Shown here: positions 22,236 through 34,900 of the stretch, in pieces
Numbering within the stretch: the stretch's first letter is position 1
Layout of the letters: the number at the start of each line of letters is the position of its first letter
Assembly: GCA_905178155.1 (NCBI GenBank)
Contig: CAJINV010000035.1
Coordinates: forward strand, 1 to 64,000
Length of the DNA stretch: 64,000 bases
Reading direction: 5' to 3'
DNA from: Amoebophrya sp. A120
Taxonomy: Eukaryota > Sar > Dinophyceae > Syndiniales > Amoebophryaceae
The notes under the pieces: generated by a model
What the model was told of the DNA's origin: nothing
What the model saw: only the letters and a program-made list of their open reading frames with translations
Database searches by the model: none
Translations under genes and position numbers: made by a program

Positions 22236-25200
22236 TCACTCGACCAACTTCAACGACCACAGTGCTTTATTTTTGAACTCGCCAGTACAATTCGATGCAG
22301 GAGACGTCGTCGCACCTCCCCCACCAACGACCTCAATCAACGAGTTTTTCGTCGGTTTTGCGACTAATCTCACTTGCTCGCCGATACTCAGTTTGGACAA
22401 AATTTCGCTTGTCGTTTCCAAACTCTCCACCGTCCCCGCTTTCGTGTGGCGGAGTTGGGGGAGGAAAAACTCCACTTTGCTCGTGGTGGTGGTCGGAACA
22501 GCAGGCGCCATAGTTTCGTCGACTTCAGACTCTGGACAAGAACCTTCGGCGAGTCGTGTTGAGATAGTCGTGGTGGAACGACCTTGTCGGTCATCCCCGT
22601 CTTGAGACGAGCAGCTGCCACTGTCTTCAGTTCCATTACCATTTCCCAGCACCGCCGGATTGTTCATTGACGCCATGGCGGCTGGTGCGCCACCCATTTT
22701 TTGCCCGCCATCAGCTGTCGAAACTGACGGAACAGGCGTTGTAGGGGCAGTGCTACTACCAGAGCAGATCGCGGCGGGTGTAGAAGTCGTGGTAAGATCA
22801 GGACTCGCATACCTCGTCGACGCATGTATTTTCCACACCACTCCGACAAGCTCCACTCCTCTCTCGGGCAACGGTTGCCTTCGCAAGAATTCCGCGAAAT
22901 ACCACAATCGGCAGTCCGCCGCGGCGTCGTCCTGCCGGCGGCTGTAGTCGGTGCATCGGGCGGTGATCTGCTGCAGGTCCGACCACTCAGATTCGGAGAT
23001 CGCTGGAGGTCGCGTCGACCTATTTTGTGCTGCGTTCACTTCTGTATCCTCCGCAGCTGCAGGTCGTGCGACTGCTTTCTCATACTCGTACTCATTTCCC
23101 ACTGCTCTCGCCAGCATCCTATGTACGATGATATCTGCGTAGCGGCGGATTGGGGAGGTGAAATGTAAATACCCCTCAAGGTTCAGGCCCCAGTGGAAAG
23201 TAGTAGCAGTGGAAGACGTAGATGATGACGAACAAGACGCAGTGCTTGTGTTTTTGTCAGCCTGATGGTCTACAACTTCCGCTACGTGCTGATCCTGATC
23301 AGCATTCTGTATCGTGGTTTCCTCGTCGCCATCCACCATCTTATACTCCGCTTTTTCCAGTGCCTGCAACGCACTAAAAGTCACACTCTCGGCGAGGCTT
23401 GTGGGTAGGTGGGTTTGGGCAAATTGAAGAATTTCTTCCACCGTGGGCTGAGGATTGTTTGTGTCGGTGGCGTTTTGACAACCATCATAGTTGGACCCAC
23501 TGGTACTGTATGAAATGCAAAAGAATCGTAGTACTAGTATATATCGCATGACAAATTTCCCCAGCATGAGAAATAAAGTTTGTAGTGCGGATTTAACTTG
23601 AGAAAGAAATTTGTATTGCATGACTGCGATTACTACGAGTACGATACTTTTGCACGGAATATGCTACCACCTGTGTTCCCCCCGTCGATCGAAACGCCAG
23701 TGAGAAAATGCTGGATTTTCTGCTTCATCGTCATGGTTTCGGCCGTGCATTGAGGTGCATTTTTAGTACCCGCTTCTGATGCAGCTTCCTCTCTGGTGCT
23801 GGTAGTGTTGGTTTCCGCAGCGCTTCTGCTGGCAACATGTCTACCATCTTTCCCCTTCGCTACCAAGTCGTGCAAAAACAGCAACAGCTGCTTCCGAATC
23901 TGGTTACTGGTGTCCGGATGGATCCGCTGCATGGTTTTGTGCTGATAAGCTTGCAGCAATTTCTTCGCGACAACATGATTCGCCAGCACCATCAGCTCCT
24001 CGATAATTCGGTGCGAGTCGAAGTAGAAGGGTCGTTTGTCATGCTGGTTTTCCACTGAATGCGCTGTCTTACCAGTACTGTCCTTCGTGCCGTTACTCAC
24101 AAATTCAAACCTCGTTGGCCAGCCCGTCTCCTGGTCAAATTCCATGACAACCTCGTCACTGGCGTTGCCAAAATTCAGGGTCAATCCGCCGGACTGCAAT
24201 CTCTGCTCCCGACGTGATTTCGTCACGATTGCCAGGTGCTGCAGGATCTCCTTCGGAGTGGTTGGGAGGAGGCGCTTTTTGAAGGTAGATGTTGCGCTGG
24301 TTGTAGTGTTGCGCTTGTCCTTGTTCGCTGCGGTTTTCGCATGACAAATTTCTTCTGGCTCAGCTGTAGTGGCAGCAGCAATCTCCTTCTCCTTCACCAG
24401 CATGACAGATTCCCTCGGCACTGGAAAAACGCCGTCGTGCGAGTCGTTGAGCAAACACTCGTTGACACTGTCGTAGTCCATCCGGGCTGCCGGGCGGATC
24501 AGTGTGCGGTGGAACTTTGTCATGCTGGGAACGGTATTGCCGCTGGGTTTGTCATGCGTTGCTCCATCATGTTCATGGTCGTAAGCTCCTTCTTCTTGTT
24601 CTCCAATGATCTTCCCGGTCTCCGGATCCAGGGAGACGAAAACCGAAAAGCAGTTCTTCTCCCTAGGAACAGCAGGATCGACAACGTCGCTGGTCGTGCG
24701 ATTTCTCCCACTAGGCTCCACATCCGTCGCATCCAATGAGCAGCACCGCTCCGAAAGAGCTCGCGGCAGCATCGGGTAAACCCAATTTGGAAGATAAACC
24801 GTGGTCGTTCGGCTTTTCGCGACCTCGTCACACAGTGACCCGGGCCGGACGTAGTGCGCGACATCCGCAATGTGGATGCCAACTTGGAGGATTTTCTTCT
24901 TGATGCTTTCTGTAGAAGTAGTGGTTGGCGCAGCGCTTTTTATTGCCGATGAACTATCCGCCGTGCAGCTTCGTTCTCTAGCAGGGCCACTGCTACTCGA
25001 AGGAAATGCTGATGTCCCTTTTGTCGCCCGGATCCCCTCCCGCTTGTACACCTTCTCCCACCACTCCGCCTGGTCGTCCAGTGAATCGAAAATCTGCACG
25101 GAGATTGCGTCATCCAAATCTTTCGCGGTCGTTGGATCGATGGAGAAAACGTACAAATCGTTTGTCAAATCCACTCTGGGGATCACATCCGTCAACGGCT

Positions 25201-28176
25201 TATGATTTTTCGTATCATCCGTCAATTCCAAAGCCTCCTCCTCGCACTCCCTGCTGTGCGGCAACGGATCCATTTTGTACCAAGCGAGAATCGCGTCCTG
25301 TTCCGCTTTGGGCGTGTTGGAGCGGCCTAAATCGTAGAGAAACTGCCCTCGGGGGAGAAATTCATCGTGCTTCCAGTTTTCGTATGAACTGCAAAAATAT
25401 CGCGGTCGTATTGAAATGCATTACAAATTTTCTATGCATGAGAAGTAACATTTGTAATGCGGATTGACCTTAAGAAAAGGATTTGTAATGCATGATTGCA
25501 ATACGAGTATCAGATACTACTTTTGCACAGGATACCTCGAAGCCGGCGACAACGACGTGACCGACCAGCGTCGACTCGATGTCTGCGTCCTCGTAGCGAT
25601 TTTTACTGGTCGTGTGGTTCTGTGCCCTTGCAGTCTTGGACGAGTTCTTGCCCGGGACGGCGGTCTTTTTGGTGCTGCTAGTACCTGTGGTTTTGCAAAA
25701 CGGCACCACGTTCTTTGGGAGCGATAGTACACGAGAACTCGTAGCGTCGTGGGCATTTCGGGAGCCGGGGTCTTCCGGATCTGTCTTCATCAGTTTCTCA
25801 AAGGATTCTGGCAGTCTTCTCGGGAGCGTCCACGCGGGGAGCCGCTGGTCCCGGGGCTGGAACTTCATCGTTTTGTCCGTTTCCGCGACGATTGTCCCGA
25901 CTACTTTGCTATGCTGAGGAAAAATGGCCTTCGAGAGGACCTCAGTTTGTCATGCGCGACAGGCAGAAATACGTGTCTTGTGGTCGAAGTCGTAGCGCTT
26001 GCTACAGAAGAGAACCGTGCTGGTTGTAATTACACTAGATGAGGAACAGCCCTACGCATGGCTTGCCACTAGTGCCGGCAACCGCAGGGACCAGTTTAGC
26101 AAGAAGCCGCCTTTGCGACAGGTTGCGAACGCGACTGCGAGTCACGTATTCTTCTGGCATAATATGCATTACAAACTGTGTCCGAGAGGAGATTTTTCGC
26201 CAAGATATTTGTGCTTCTCGAATCGTTCCCTGATCGCGACGATGCGGGCAAATTTCGTTGTCGATGTACTTGCTTTTATTCCGGGTTGTGAAGCTGCGCC
26301 ATCGTCTGGCACAGTTGCGTTGGCGGACCCAGCTGCAAGATCATTCGCGGCTGAATCTTTTTCCGTCACTTCCGCCACACCATCCGTTGCGTCATCTCCT
26401 TTCATCGTCGCTTCTGCGGGGCCTTGCATCGGAGCCGGAGGGGTCGTCGATGATACAGTTCCTGGAGGTGTCGGTGGAAGCGCTGGTGGATCGGGGACGA
26501 CAGATGCCTGCTTGCTTGGTGCTACCTGAAGACCTGCCGGATCGCAACTCGACGCAGTTTGTTCCACACGCACTGTCGAGCAGGTCGCTCCCTCGTCTTT
26601 CGACGATGTTGGAGCTGCTGTGGCACCCTGTGCAGGTCCTCGCCGCGTCGCAGGAGGCGACGCAGATGAAATAGGCGGGAGGGATGGATGCGAAGGTTTC
26701 GCTGGCTGCTCTACTGGATTTGCGTGTGCAGGAGCTGTTCCCTCCCCACCACTCCATTTCGGCACGCCGGGAAAAAGCAGTGTTGGATCCTCTTGCAAAC
26801 CCGCAAGAACATTTTTCAGCTTCTTCCGGATCTCTAGCTCGACGTTGTTCCAGTCGAACTTACCAGAATACGGTAAAATCAGCACTTTGTCGCTGCTATG
26901 CACGGCAAAAGCATAAGGATAAGCATCGCATCTTCCCACAAGTCGCAATCTTGCATGACAGATCCGCTTCTCCTTCTTCGTCATCGTCTCGCTTCTCTCC
27001 AATTCGCATGACAAATTCTATTTTCTTTGCTGAAACAACTTGTCATGCTGCAACGTATGCTGGTATCTATGATGCTTTTATGCACTTGTTTTGCAGAGCA
27101 TAACTGCTCATCGCCCGGTTCCGGGCCATAAAGCCGGGGATGAGAAATCTCCCGTGCTGCTCCGTTTCCACATAGCAGGATTCGGTATGAAACGCAGGGA
27201 TTTTCATGGTGCCGGACAGCAGTATTTCGTGCTTCTCGAGTAGAGCGAGGAGTTCGGGTGGTAAAGCGTTGTCGACCAAGGTCGTTCTTGTATGATCTGT
27301 GCCCGAGGTACTAGTGGTGACATTCTCGCAGCTTTTTGGTATGGCCATCGCTCCGTCGCCGGCCTTAGAGTTGGAAACCGAACCTGTCGTGTCGGCAACT
27401 TCCGCGGTTTCCTTGCTGCATGCAGGGACTAAATTCCAGTGTGGATCAAAACAGGGACGAGCTGCTGATGCCGCACTTGCACTGGAGCTATCATCGCGAA
27501 TCTTCCACTGTGAATTCGTTCCAGAGACCAGGCGCTTGTCTGAGGTATAACGTGGTGATGTTAAAGATGTAGATGAGGCGGAGCTGGTAGAGGTTTTCAT
27601 CTTGACGTCATTGGTACCTCTGCCGAGTGGTGAACAACCGCCAGCGCTGTCTACTGCCGCAGTATCCTGCGGCGGTGCAGGAACTACGCTGTTTGTCGGC
27701 GGAGGCGGTGGTACGAACTTACACTTTCTCTTCGCAGCAGCTGGAGTAGCAGCAGCAGCGGCCGCTGTCGATTGCAAAAATCGAACGTCCATTGCTGTGG
27801 CAGCAGAGGCTGCAGTTGAGCCGCTCTTTTTCGTGGTGTTATCCGAAGGTGGTCGCGCCGCCCCCACACGAGGACCAGCACTGGGATGTTGAACATAATT
27901 CCGAGGGCGATTCAGAATCGCTGCGGTCTTCTGCGTCGGGTTCATCTGGGGAGTAGTAGTTGTTTTCCGCGTGACTGCCTTCGACTTCGGCATCGAAGGC
28001 GCAGAAGTTGTTCTTACCGGTGGAGCAGCTGCGCCAGCCGCTGTCTTGCTGGATGGCAGAGTTGTACATGTGGAAGTGATCGTCGAGAATGAGCATGAGA
28101 ACTTTGCCGGTGAACAAAGTGCCGGGCCAGGCCCACCCACAAGCGCGGTCTTTATCCGCTGCAGAAGGAGCCTCAT
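22236..28176 (-). CDS. gene 4: RNB-family 3'-5' exoribonuclease, DIS3L2-like
   Basis: RNase II/R-family enzymes degrade RNA processively from the 3' end. The spliced product is 1,703 aa, about twice the size of human DIS3L2, because of long Ser/Thr/Ala-rich stretches. Start ATG at 28176, stop at 22236; exons 28176-27103, 26896-26208, 25909-25535, 25382-23662, 23508-22236. Features in order: a cold-shock-like segment near residue 340-370 (ARNRAMSSDKVLILP, formed only after the element at 26897-27102 is removed); a second one (KVVGTIVAETDKTMKF, then RDQRLPAWTLP); the RNB catalytic motif DPTTAKDLDDAIS near residue 790 with its conserved aspartates; FTSPIRRYADIIVHRML near 1,400; and a C-terminal S1-like end (GEQVRLVAKPTKNSLIEVV). 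No N-terminal PIN domain is seen, which favours DIS3L2 over DIS3. The RNB domain identification is firm; the DIS3L2 assignment is likely. Confidence 0.93.
23509..23661. mobile_element. introner, family B
   Basis: Ends TATGAAATGCAAAAGAATCG and CGATACTTTTGCACGGAATA; flanks TACTG/TGCTA do not match. In gene 4, excision joins GGNTGG to STSGSNYDG. Confidence 0.85.
25383..25534. mobile_element. introner, family B; canonical splicing excluded by frame
   Basis: Ends TATGAACTGCAAAAATATCG and CTTTTGCACAGGATA; flanks TTTCG/CCTCG. On the gene strand a tempting GTATCC...TTGCAG pair exists, but using it shifts the frame into a TGA. Excision with one 5-mer gives VVVAGFENWKHDEF. Confidence 0.88.
25910..26207. 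mobile_element. introner, family L
   Basis: Left end TATGCTGAGGAAAAATGGCC, right end GGAGATTTTTCGCCAAGATA, with CTTCGAGAGGACCTCAGTTT facing ACAAACTGTGTCCGAGAGGA inside. Flanks TTTGC/TTTGT; 298 bp. In gene 4, excision joins AIRERFEKR to KVVGTIVAET. Confidence 0.85.
26897..27102. mobile_element. introner, family B-like, splitting the first cold-shock domain
   Basis: Left end TATGCACGGCAAAAGCATAA, right end TGTTTTGCAGAGCATA; flanks GCTGC/ACTGC; 206 bp. Excision restores ARNRAMSSDKVLILP in gene 4, the expected pattern for this domain of RNase II-like enzymes. Confidence 0.88.
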
Positions 28177-28858
28177 TCTGGTGAAGCAGGAGAGAATTGC
28201 GGGTGGTATAATCTACAGATGTCATCCACACATCCACACAACTTTCACTTTCTTCAGTGTTATACCCATTGAGGAGAGGGTGCAGGGCAAGATAAAATTG
28301 TTTTGTCGGCCCAGATTTATTCACGCAACCACGCTTAAAGCTATTTTGGATCTTGTATCAAATCGGATCGTCTCGTCAAGCGAAAAAACGCAAACGTTCA
28401 GATCGACTCTAAGATCGTTCTTCCGCCGGTCTCGTCGCATCTACTTCACAGGTTTCAAGAAACTCAAAAGTTTTATTGGATCATTGCATCTGGTTTTTTT
28501 CACTTCAAAAAAACATTGATCTTCACCGCTCAGCGTTGGGACAGAAAGGGAACCACACAGGAGGAGTTTGGGACAACATCTCTAGGGTTACGTCTCCTCC
28601 TCACTGCTTCGGAAGTTGATACGACTGTGCTCTAGTACTCGTAGATGTAGAGTTTTCATTTGTCAAAAGGAAGAGCTAATCATCTCGATCTACGTCCAGC
28701 AGAACCAATCTACAAAAAAGAGAAAGAAACCAAAATTTTGTGGGTACAACTCCTATATTCTCGTGTGAAATGAACGTGATAAGTAGTGCAGATGAACAAG
28801 CTTTGATGGCACAGGCACTTGATCCTCGTGTACGGAAAACGAGCAAAGAGCCATACTT
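28177..28858. other. spacer between genes 4 and 5
   Basis: No supported gene lies between the gene 4 start and the gene 5 stop, which are on the same strand. Poly-A/T tracts occur near 28495-28515 and 28715. No promoter motif is recognised. Confidence 0.5.
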
Positions 28859-31847
28859 TCAGCAATCCACTAAGCGCACATGCGGCCCTGGTTGCGTATC
28901 CATATTATCAAAGTGAAAAAAGCCCCCACCCCATATCGGAAACGGGAGACGCGCGAATTTGTGATGCTGTATTTGAGTACACAAATCGACTTGTATTGCT
29001 AGGAGGCCAAGAGACGGAGCTGCGGCCTAAATTGCAGGTAATCTGTCATGCTGTTTCCCCCTTCCAGTTGCCTCTTGTCATCCTGGAGTTGCAAGGCTTT
29101 CCCACGCTAGACAGCACTACAGTCCGCATCTTTTGCCTTCTAGCATCACAAAGCTGATTTGTGACCCCAAATCTGCATCACAGATTTCCGTTTTGATATG
29201 GGGAGGGGGCATTTTTCATTGTAATACATATCCTCTGGCATTTCAAACGGCGTTTCCAGCCCCAAGTATCCTGTGCAAAAGTATCGTGCTCGTATAAATG
29301 CATTACAAACTTCCTCAGCATGAGAAACAAAATTTGTATATGCAGATTTGCCTTGGAAACAAGATTTGTAATGCTAAACTTGCATTGGTACGAGTGCGAT
29401 ACTTTTCCACAGCCTACCAATTGATACGCCCGGATCTCGCCGCTCGCAACACTAGTACTCAGCGCAAAAATGTCTGGGTCTGGAAAAATCGGAATCTGTA
29501 ATGCGCGTTTTCCACTCCTGTAAAATCTGTATTGCGTGACCGACAAAAGCGCGAATTCTTTGTCATGCAAAAACGCAGTTTCTTATGCGGATTACACATG
29601 AGAAGGCGTCCGCAAAATTTGTCATGCTTGGCTGCACTCAGGAGTGTGCTCAGTCATCGCTACTGGGCATCATAGGTTTCCAGACCCAGACATATTTGCA
29701 ATGCATAACTAGTCGCCGCCTGCAAAAACGCCTGCACGAAACAGTGCCACGCGAGTAGGTGGTACGAAGTTGCGAGGGTTGCCTGGGCTAAGTGGCTCGC
29801 GATGCAGGACTGCGAAGTTGTTGTCGCTGCTGCTCCTGCTGCTGCGTGGTGAGCAGCTGCTTGTCCGGCTGCGGACGCAGTCGACGCCGCGGAAGTACCA
29901 CTATGCAGGACACCACCACCAGCACCAGAGCTGCAGTCAAGCCCGTGCGGAACGATGCTGCTGAGGAATCCGGCGATCCTTTGTCTTGCATGGTCGCCGC
30001 AGCAGGATGCACCGAACAGCCTGTCGCCGACGTGGAACGGTTCTAGCGTGGCGCCGGGATGTGCCCTCGTCGAGGCCAGAGGCGACTGGCCAAGAGTGAG
30101 TTTCCCGAGCGCGCCGCAAAAAAGTTCGGCTCCGATGTGAGCACAGAGCATCGCGAGATTCTCGATACCGCAGGTGCACCAAAAACTTGTTTTCGCGGTC
30201 TCGTCCATCATCGCGTCTTGATTCTCCCGCGGTACGAGCTCGCAGGGACTGTCTTCCCCGTTGCAGCAGGTCGACGGATCATCGGAACACCCCTATGGCG
30301 TTCTCAACTGTTACATTCTCAACTGTAATACATATATTTGTGATGCAAGACTGGCGAAAGTGAAAAGAGGAAGATTGCGCCTGTTGCATTACAAGGTTGG
30401 CGGAGATTGAGATGCTGTCTAGCCCTTCCGAAATTTGTCATGCGAAGCAGCTCGATCATCTGCCGGCTTAAGATGCTTTTGCATGACAAATACATGTAAC
30501 AGATGTAACAGTTGAGAATGTAACGTTGGAGAACGCCATAACCCCTTCCGCACGTTCTTGCACGGACAGCAGAAAATTCGCAGGAACAGGCAGCCAATTG
30601 TTATCAAAAGTAAAAATGTCTGAGTCTGGAAACTTGTGATGCTGGGTGGCGTCTCATGATGAGGCTACAAATGCTGGCTCAGCATGACAAGTTTCTGAGC
30701 TCCTAGGTGTTGCCTATTCTGCATGACAAACTGCGCTTCTGCATCACAGAAAAACGGAGCTCTTGGGTAACGTGCATGACAGATTTAAGAGTCATGCCAG
30801 ACAAGCATGACAAACATGAATTCTTCCAGAGCCAGACATTTTTACAGTTGATAATTGTATCCTGACTGCAAACGCCCCCGCCACCGCATAGTCAATCTTG
30901 ACTGGGATGAATTCTGCAACACAAATCCAGAAGTTTGTTTTAGATGCCACGAATGACAAGTTCGTCGCTGTAGTGTAGTAGAGCATAGCCATGTAGTTAG
31001 CAAGTGCAGCCGCATCTCAAAGCCATCAGCTTATCCTCTTTACAGGATCACAAATGCTGAAACACGACTATAGAATATATGCCCCTCATGAGATTGAGAA
31101 TGCGCATTTTTACAAATCTTCCACCTGTAAGTTAGGTGCAAATACTTTCGAGTGGGAACATTTATATTGTTGAGGATAAATTGCTTTCACCGACACATTC
31201 CCCTTCACCGCCGCCGCCGGCACCGCCAGACACCGCAGGCACTGCGCGCTCTGTTTTGCGCAGCAATCCGACACTTTGCAGCAACAGCAGCAGCAGCAAC
31301 AGAGGTTCGCAACCGTCAAGCCAACACTGGTGGTCGCCGGGTCCTTGCAACAGAACTCAGGCCAGGAACTGCCGCTGGCCCGGTCGCAGCAGGGGAATCG
31401 TTGGAGGTCCCTTTCTGTTAACGTGCCCAGCCGCTGGACGTAGCTCCGACAGGGGCGCTTCCTGTGGGTGACTTGAGCTGCTTCTCCCGCTGTGCAGCTG
31501 CAGCAGCTGTTCGTGCTGGTTGGGGACGACGGAATTCCATCAGCGGCGAGTGAAGTAGATCCTTCTGTACTACGGAGTGTCCGCATGTCGTAGCTGTCCT
31601 GCTGTTCTTGTGCCTCCACATCGCGGCCTTCCTGGTCTTCTCCGGGAAGCTGTGTTGCCAAATACATCTGCGACAGGACGTCGCTGAGCGGGCTCCGCTG
31701 ATTCGGCACGTCGAAGACGAGTACATACGCTATTTCGAGCAGCGTCGTGTCGTGCACGACAAATTCCGTGTGCAATTGCGTTCCCCGCGGATCGAGCTTT
31801 TTCCCGCCGACGTGGCGGATGCGAAACTGCTCCCCGGTGCCGTACAT
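28859..31847 (-). CDS. gene 5: unknown Cys-rich 471-aa protein
   Basis: Start ATG at 31847 (MYGTGEQFRIRHVGGKK), stop at 28859 after PHVRLVDC. Exons: 31847-31179, 30600-30541, 30293-29708, 29455-29417, 29266-29227, 28905-28859; the assembled total is 1,416 nt, divisible by three. A run of eight cysteines near residue 190 comes from a CAG/CTG triplet tract (around 31276-31303). More cysteines follow (KVSDCCAKQSAQCLRCLAV, FLRIFCCPCKNVRKG). Hydrophobic patches (IGCLFLRIFCC, LAMLCAHIGAELFCGALG) may be membrane-associated. No family recognised. It starts 122 bp below the gene 6 stop. Confidence 0.78.
28906..29226. mobile_element. introner, family G
   Basis: Left end TATCAAAGTGAAAAAAGCCC, right end GCATTTTTCATTGTAATA; perfect flanking repeat CATAT; 321 bp. 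In gene 5, excision joins ETPFEMPEDM to DTQPGPHVR. Confidence 0.93.
29267..29416. mobile_element. introner, family B
   Basis: Ends TATCCTGTGCAAAAGTATCG and CGATACTTTTCCACAGCCTA; flanks CCAAG/CCAAT; 150 bp. In gene 5, excision joins GEIRAYQL to GLETPFEMP. Confidence 0.9.
29456..29707. mobile_element. introner, family A
   Basis: Left end TACTCAGCGCAAAAATGTCT, right end ACATATTTGCAATGCATA; perfect flanking repeat ACTAG; 252 bp. In gene 5, excision joins AFLQAATS to VASGEIRAYQ. Confidence 0.92.
30294..30540. mobile_element. introner, family C
   Basis: Ends TATGGCGTTCTCAACTGTTA and TAACGTTGGAGAACGCCATA; perfect flanking repeat ACCCC; 247 bp. In gene 5, excision joins CCPCKNVRK to GCSDDPSTCC. Confidence 0.95.
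30602..30853. mobile_element. introner, family A, inserted at the edge of a family F copy
   Basis: Ends TATCAAAAGTAAAAATGTCT and GACATTTTTACAGTTGATA; perfect flanking repeat ATTGT. The last T of that repeat is the first base of the neighbouring family F element, so this copy landed across its boundary. 252 bp. Confidence 0.9.
30858..31178. mobile_element. introner, family F
   Basis: Left end TATCCTGACTGCAAACGCCC, right end ATTTATATTGTTGAGGATA. Its own flanking repeat AATTG is found at 30596-30600 (beyond the family A copy) and at 31179-31183. Removing both elements joins GNVSVKAI to GCLFLRIFCC in gene 5. Confidence 0.85.
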
Positions 31848-31969
31848 GTCCTCGGTGTCGTCGTGGTATGCAGTTTGGATGAGACGTGTTGCGCAGCAGG
31901 AAAACGAATGAAACGCACCTTGTCATGCAAAGCACTTTGTCCTTGTTCCAGTAGACAATCAGAAAATGT

Positions 31970-34900
31970 TCAATTAACAGAATCTACCATACCGCTGTTT
32001 GGCATGACAAGAACGTTCCACATTACATTTGGTTCGACAACTATCCCATGAAAAAACTGTTTCACTGTGATGACTTTGCAAAAACCGCATCATAAGTGTG
32101 TTGCACATGACACCGAAAATTTGGCATGCGTGTTTCCCAAGGGAAAACACGCTGGAAAATCCCATGTCTTGCAGGTGTGGCAAGACAAACAATGTGGCGC
32201 TTCGTTTTCTGCATCACAAGTTCACAGTGAAACTGTTTTTTCGTGCGATAACAACGTCCTCAACACTTCCCGGCAATAAAAGCTTCTTCTGCCCGTCTTG
32301 CGCCCACGAGAAGAGTCGGCCCGACCAGTCGGTACTGGCATTGCTAGGATGATGATCCTCTCCTGGCCCACTGCCGATGCCATCTGGGTACGGCAGATCT
32401 ACTATTTGCGTGTGGTAATCCGGTATCCACTGTGGGTTTTGCAAGAATATGCATTCCAAATATGTCTGGGTCTGGAAGGATGCAACTTGTGATGCTGCTA
32501 CCTTTGGACTCCACGTAAAATCTGTATTGCATGAACAGCAAAAAGAGGTGCAATTTCTGCTACGCTGAGAGGGCATTTCTCATGCTATATGAGCATCAGA
32601 AAGGCCTGGCATAATCTCTGATGCTAGGGCATGCATCACAGACCTCATGGGTCATGCGAAATCTGCACGACAAACTCCTGCACTCTCCGAGACCCAGACA
32701 TATTTGCATTTGATAAAGAAATTCCCTCTCGTATGGCGGGCCAGTGGCACCCCGTAAAGCACTTGATCGACGGATTTGCCCCATCGCCGTTTTACCGGTG
32801 GACGCTGGCGTTGCGGACTTCTAGCGCCCGCCTCCGGGATGATGTTACCAGGCGTCCGCAGACCTTTCCGGGCTCGTTCCAGCTCGAGATTCGCAATATC
32901 CTTCGGCGGCAAGGTTAGTTTGACGACGAAAATTACGTTCCACCGGCCTTTCACGATGTCGCTCCACTCCCCGGTGGGACTCTGCTTCGCGGCGGGGACC
33001 TGAATGCTCATGTTCTCCGCGGCGCGAACCGGTAATTCCCACTTGCTGTACTGCGCGGCCTTGTGCAGTTGGTTTGCCAAATAGATCCCATCTCCGTACA
33101 GCTGCCCGCCGTTCTTGCCCTTTTTTCCGCGGCCGTTGCCGTCGTTTTTCCTGGTGCCCGGCCGCTGCAGTCCGTTTTTCAGGATGTTGCGCAATCTGCC
33201 GGTGGACCACTTGTTGAATTTGACGCCGCCTGATTTTTTCGAAGCAGCAGCAAAACCACTTTTAGAAGTAGTACTGGTACTACTTCTCTCTTTCCCCCTT
33301 ACTTGAAAGATCGGCGAACTCCGCCCTATGTAAGTGTAGTGTGGCGGCTGCGGGGGCAGCGGCTGCCGTTTCGCATCGTGATCGTATGTATCAAATGTAA
33401 AAATGTCTGGGTCTGGAAGAATACACGATCTGTCATGCAGCTTTTCCATGACCCATGAAGCCTGGAATGCAGGACCTAGCATGACAGATTCTGCGCGATG
33501 ATCTCTCTCATGCCTATTCTGCATGAGAAACTCCCTCCCGAGTTGGTCAAGATTGGACGTTTTTGGTAATCATGCAACACAGATTTTTGCATGCTTCAGA
33601 TTTAGCATGACAAGTCGCATTCTTCCAGACCCAGACATTTTTACATTTGATAGTATGGCGGAATGTGGCGTTCGTGGTAGTTATCTTCATCTTCGTCTTC
33701 CTCGTGGAAAGACAAGCCTGTTCCGTGGAAAAAATAAGCTTCGGATGCGGGGTCCAGTCCGTCGCAATCGATTGCGAGTTTCCGATATCAAATGCAAAAA
33801 TGTCCGGGTCTGGAAGATTCTGACACCTGTCATGCACGTTTTGCATGAGCCATGATGTCTGTGATGCATCCCCTAGCAATACAGATTTTCTGAGGGCTTT
33901 TTGATGCCTATTCTGCATGATAAATGCCTTCTCAGCGTAGCAAAAATTGTATTCCCTTTGGTACTCATGCAATACAGATTTTTTTGGAATCCAAATGCAG
34001 CATCACAAGTTGCATTCTTCCAGACCCAGACATTTTTACATTTGATATCCGAAGGTAGGGGTTCTGCTGGGCTTTCTCGTTGTAAGAAAGATCTGCGAAT
34101 GTGAAGCGCTGGATAGCAGGCGAATTTCTGTCTGCTTCGTCGATGAAATTCGGTCGCGGCGCATTACCAGGTCGGGCGACGGTTCGGCCTTTTTGAAAGG
34201 GCGCAGCGAGTCTTCTCGTTTTGTCGTCCGAAAAGCCGAGGTGCTGGGTCAAGCTGGTGAAGAAGCTGTTGGGCAGTGTTCCATCTGCTGCCCTCCTGCT
34301 GGAAGAAGAGGATCGGCTGCTGCCCCACCAGCGCGCAGGGGGTGTGTCTTCTTCCTCTTCAGGAGGTACATTTTCTCTTGGACCAACCAAATCTTGCAAC
34401 TCCGCGTTGATCTCTGCTGCTTTGGTGTTCACAGCGTGTTGCACAATGTTGTCAGGATCGAAGACATACGGATAATGGTTCTCATCACCCACCAGCCCCG
34501 CCAGCGCGTCCTCCTGATTCTGCGGTCGTCCGTAAATAACCTTCTGGACTTTCTCAATATGGTACTTCTGCAACTCCGGGCAGTGGGGACACCGGTTGGT
34601 CTCGTAGTTTGCAACGTTTTGAAACAGAATTTGAAGTGGGGTCGGACCAGCGGAGGGGATAATGGTGGTGCTCGTGCTTGCGGCGGTTCGGTTTTCGCGT
34701 GGCAGCAGGAGTTCCTGCTGCTCTTCAGCAAGTTGCTGCCTCTGGTTCTGTTGCAGCTGCTGTTGAGACAGCATGTGCTGTTGGTGGGGTGCAAGGACAG
34801 TCGGGGTTGGCGTCGGGTAGAAGGGGAGATACGCAGGGGGGTGCAAATTTGCACCGCTACCTGGCCCACCACCGGGAGGGTATGGAGTTCTCAAACGATA

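Noticed and set aside
25383-25534. Family B element as a GT-AG intron (GTATCC...TTGCAG on the minus strand)
   Set aside because: Joining there shifts the frame of the exonuclease into a TGA after a few codons; excision with one 5-mer gives GFENWKHDEF in frame.
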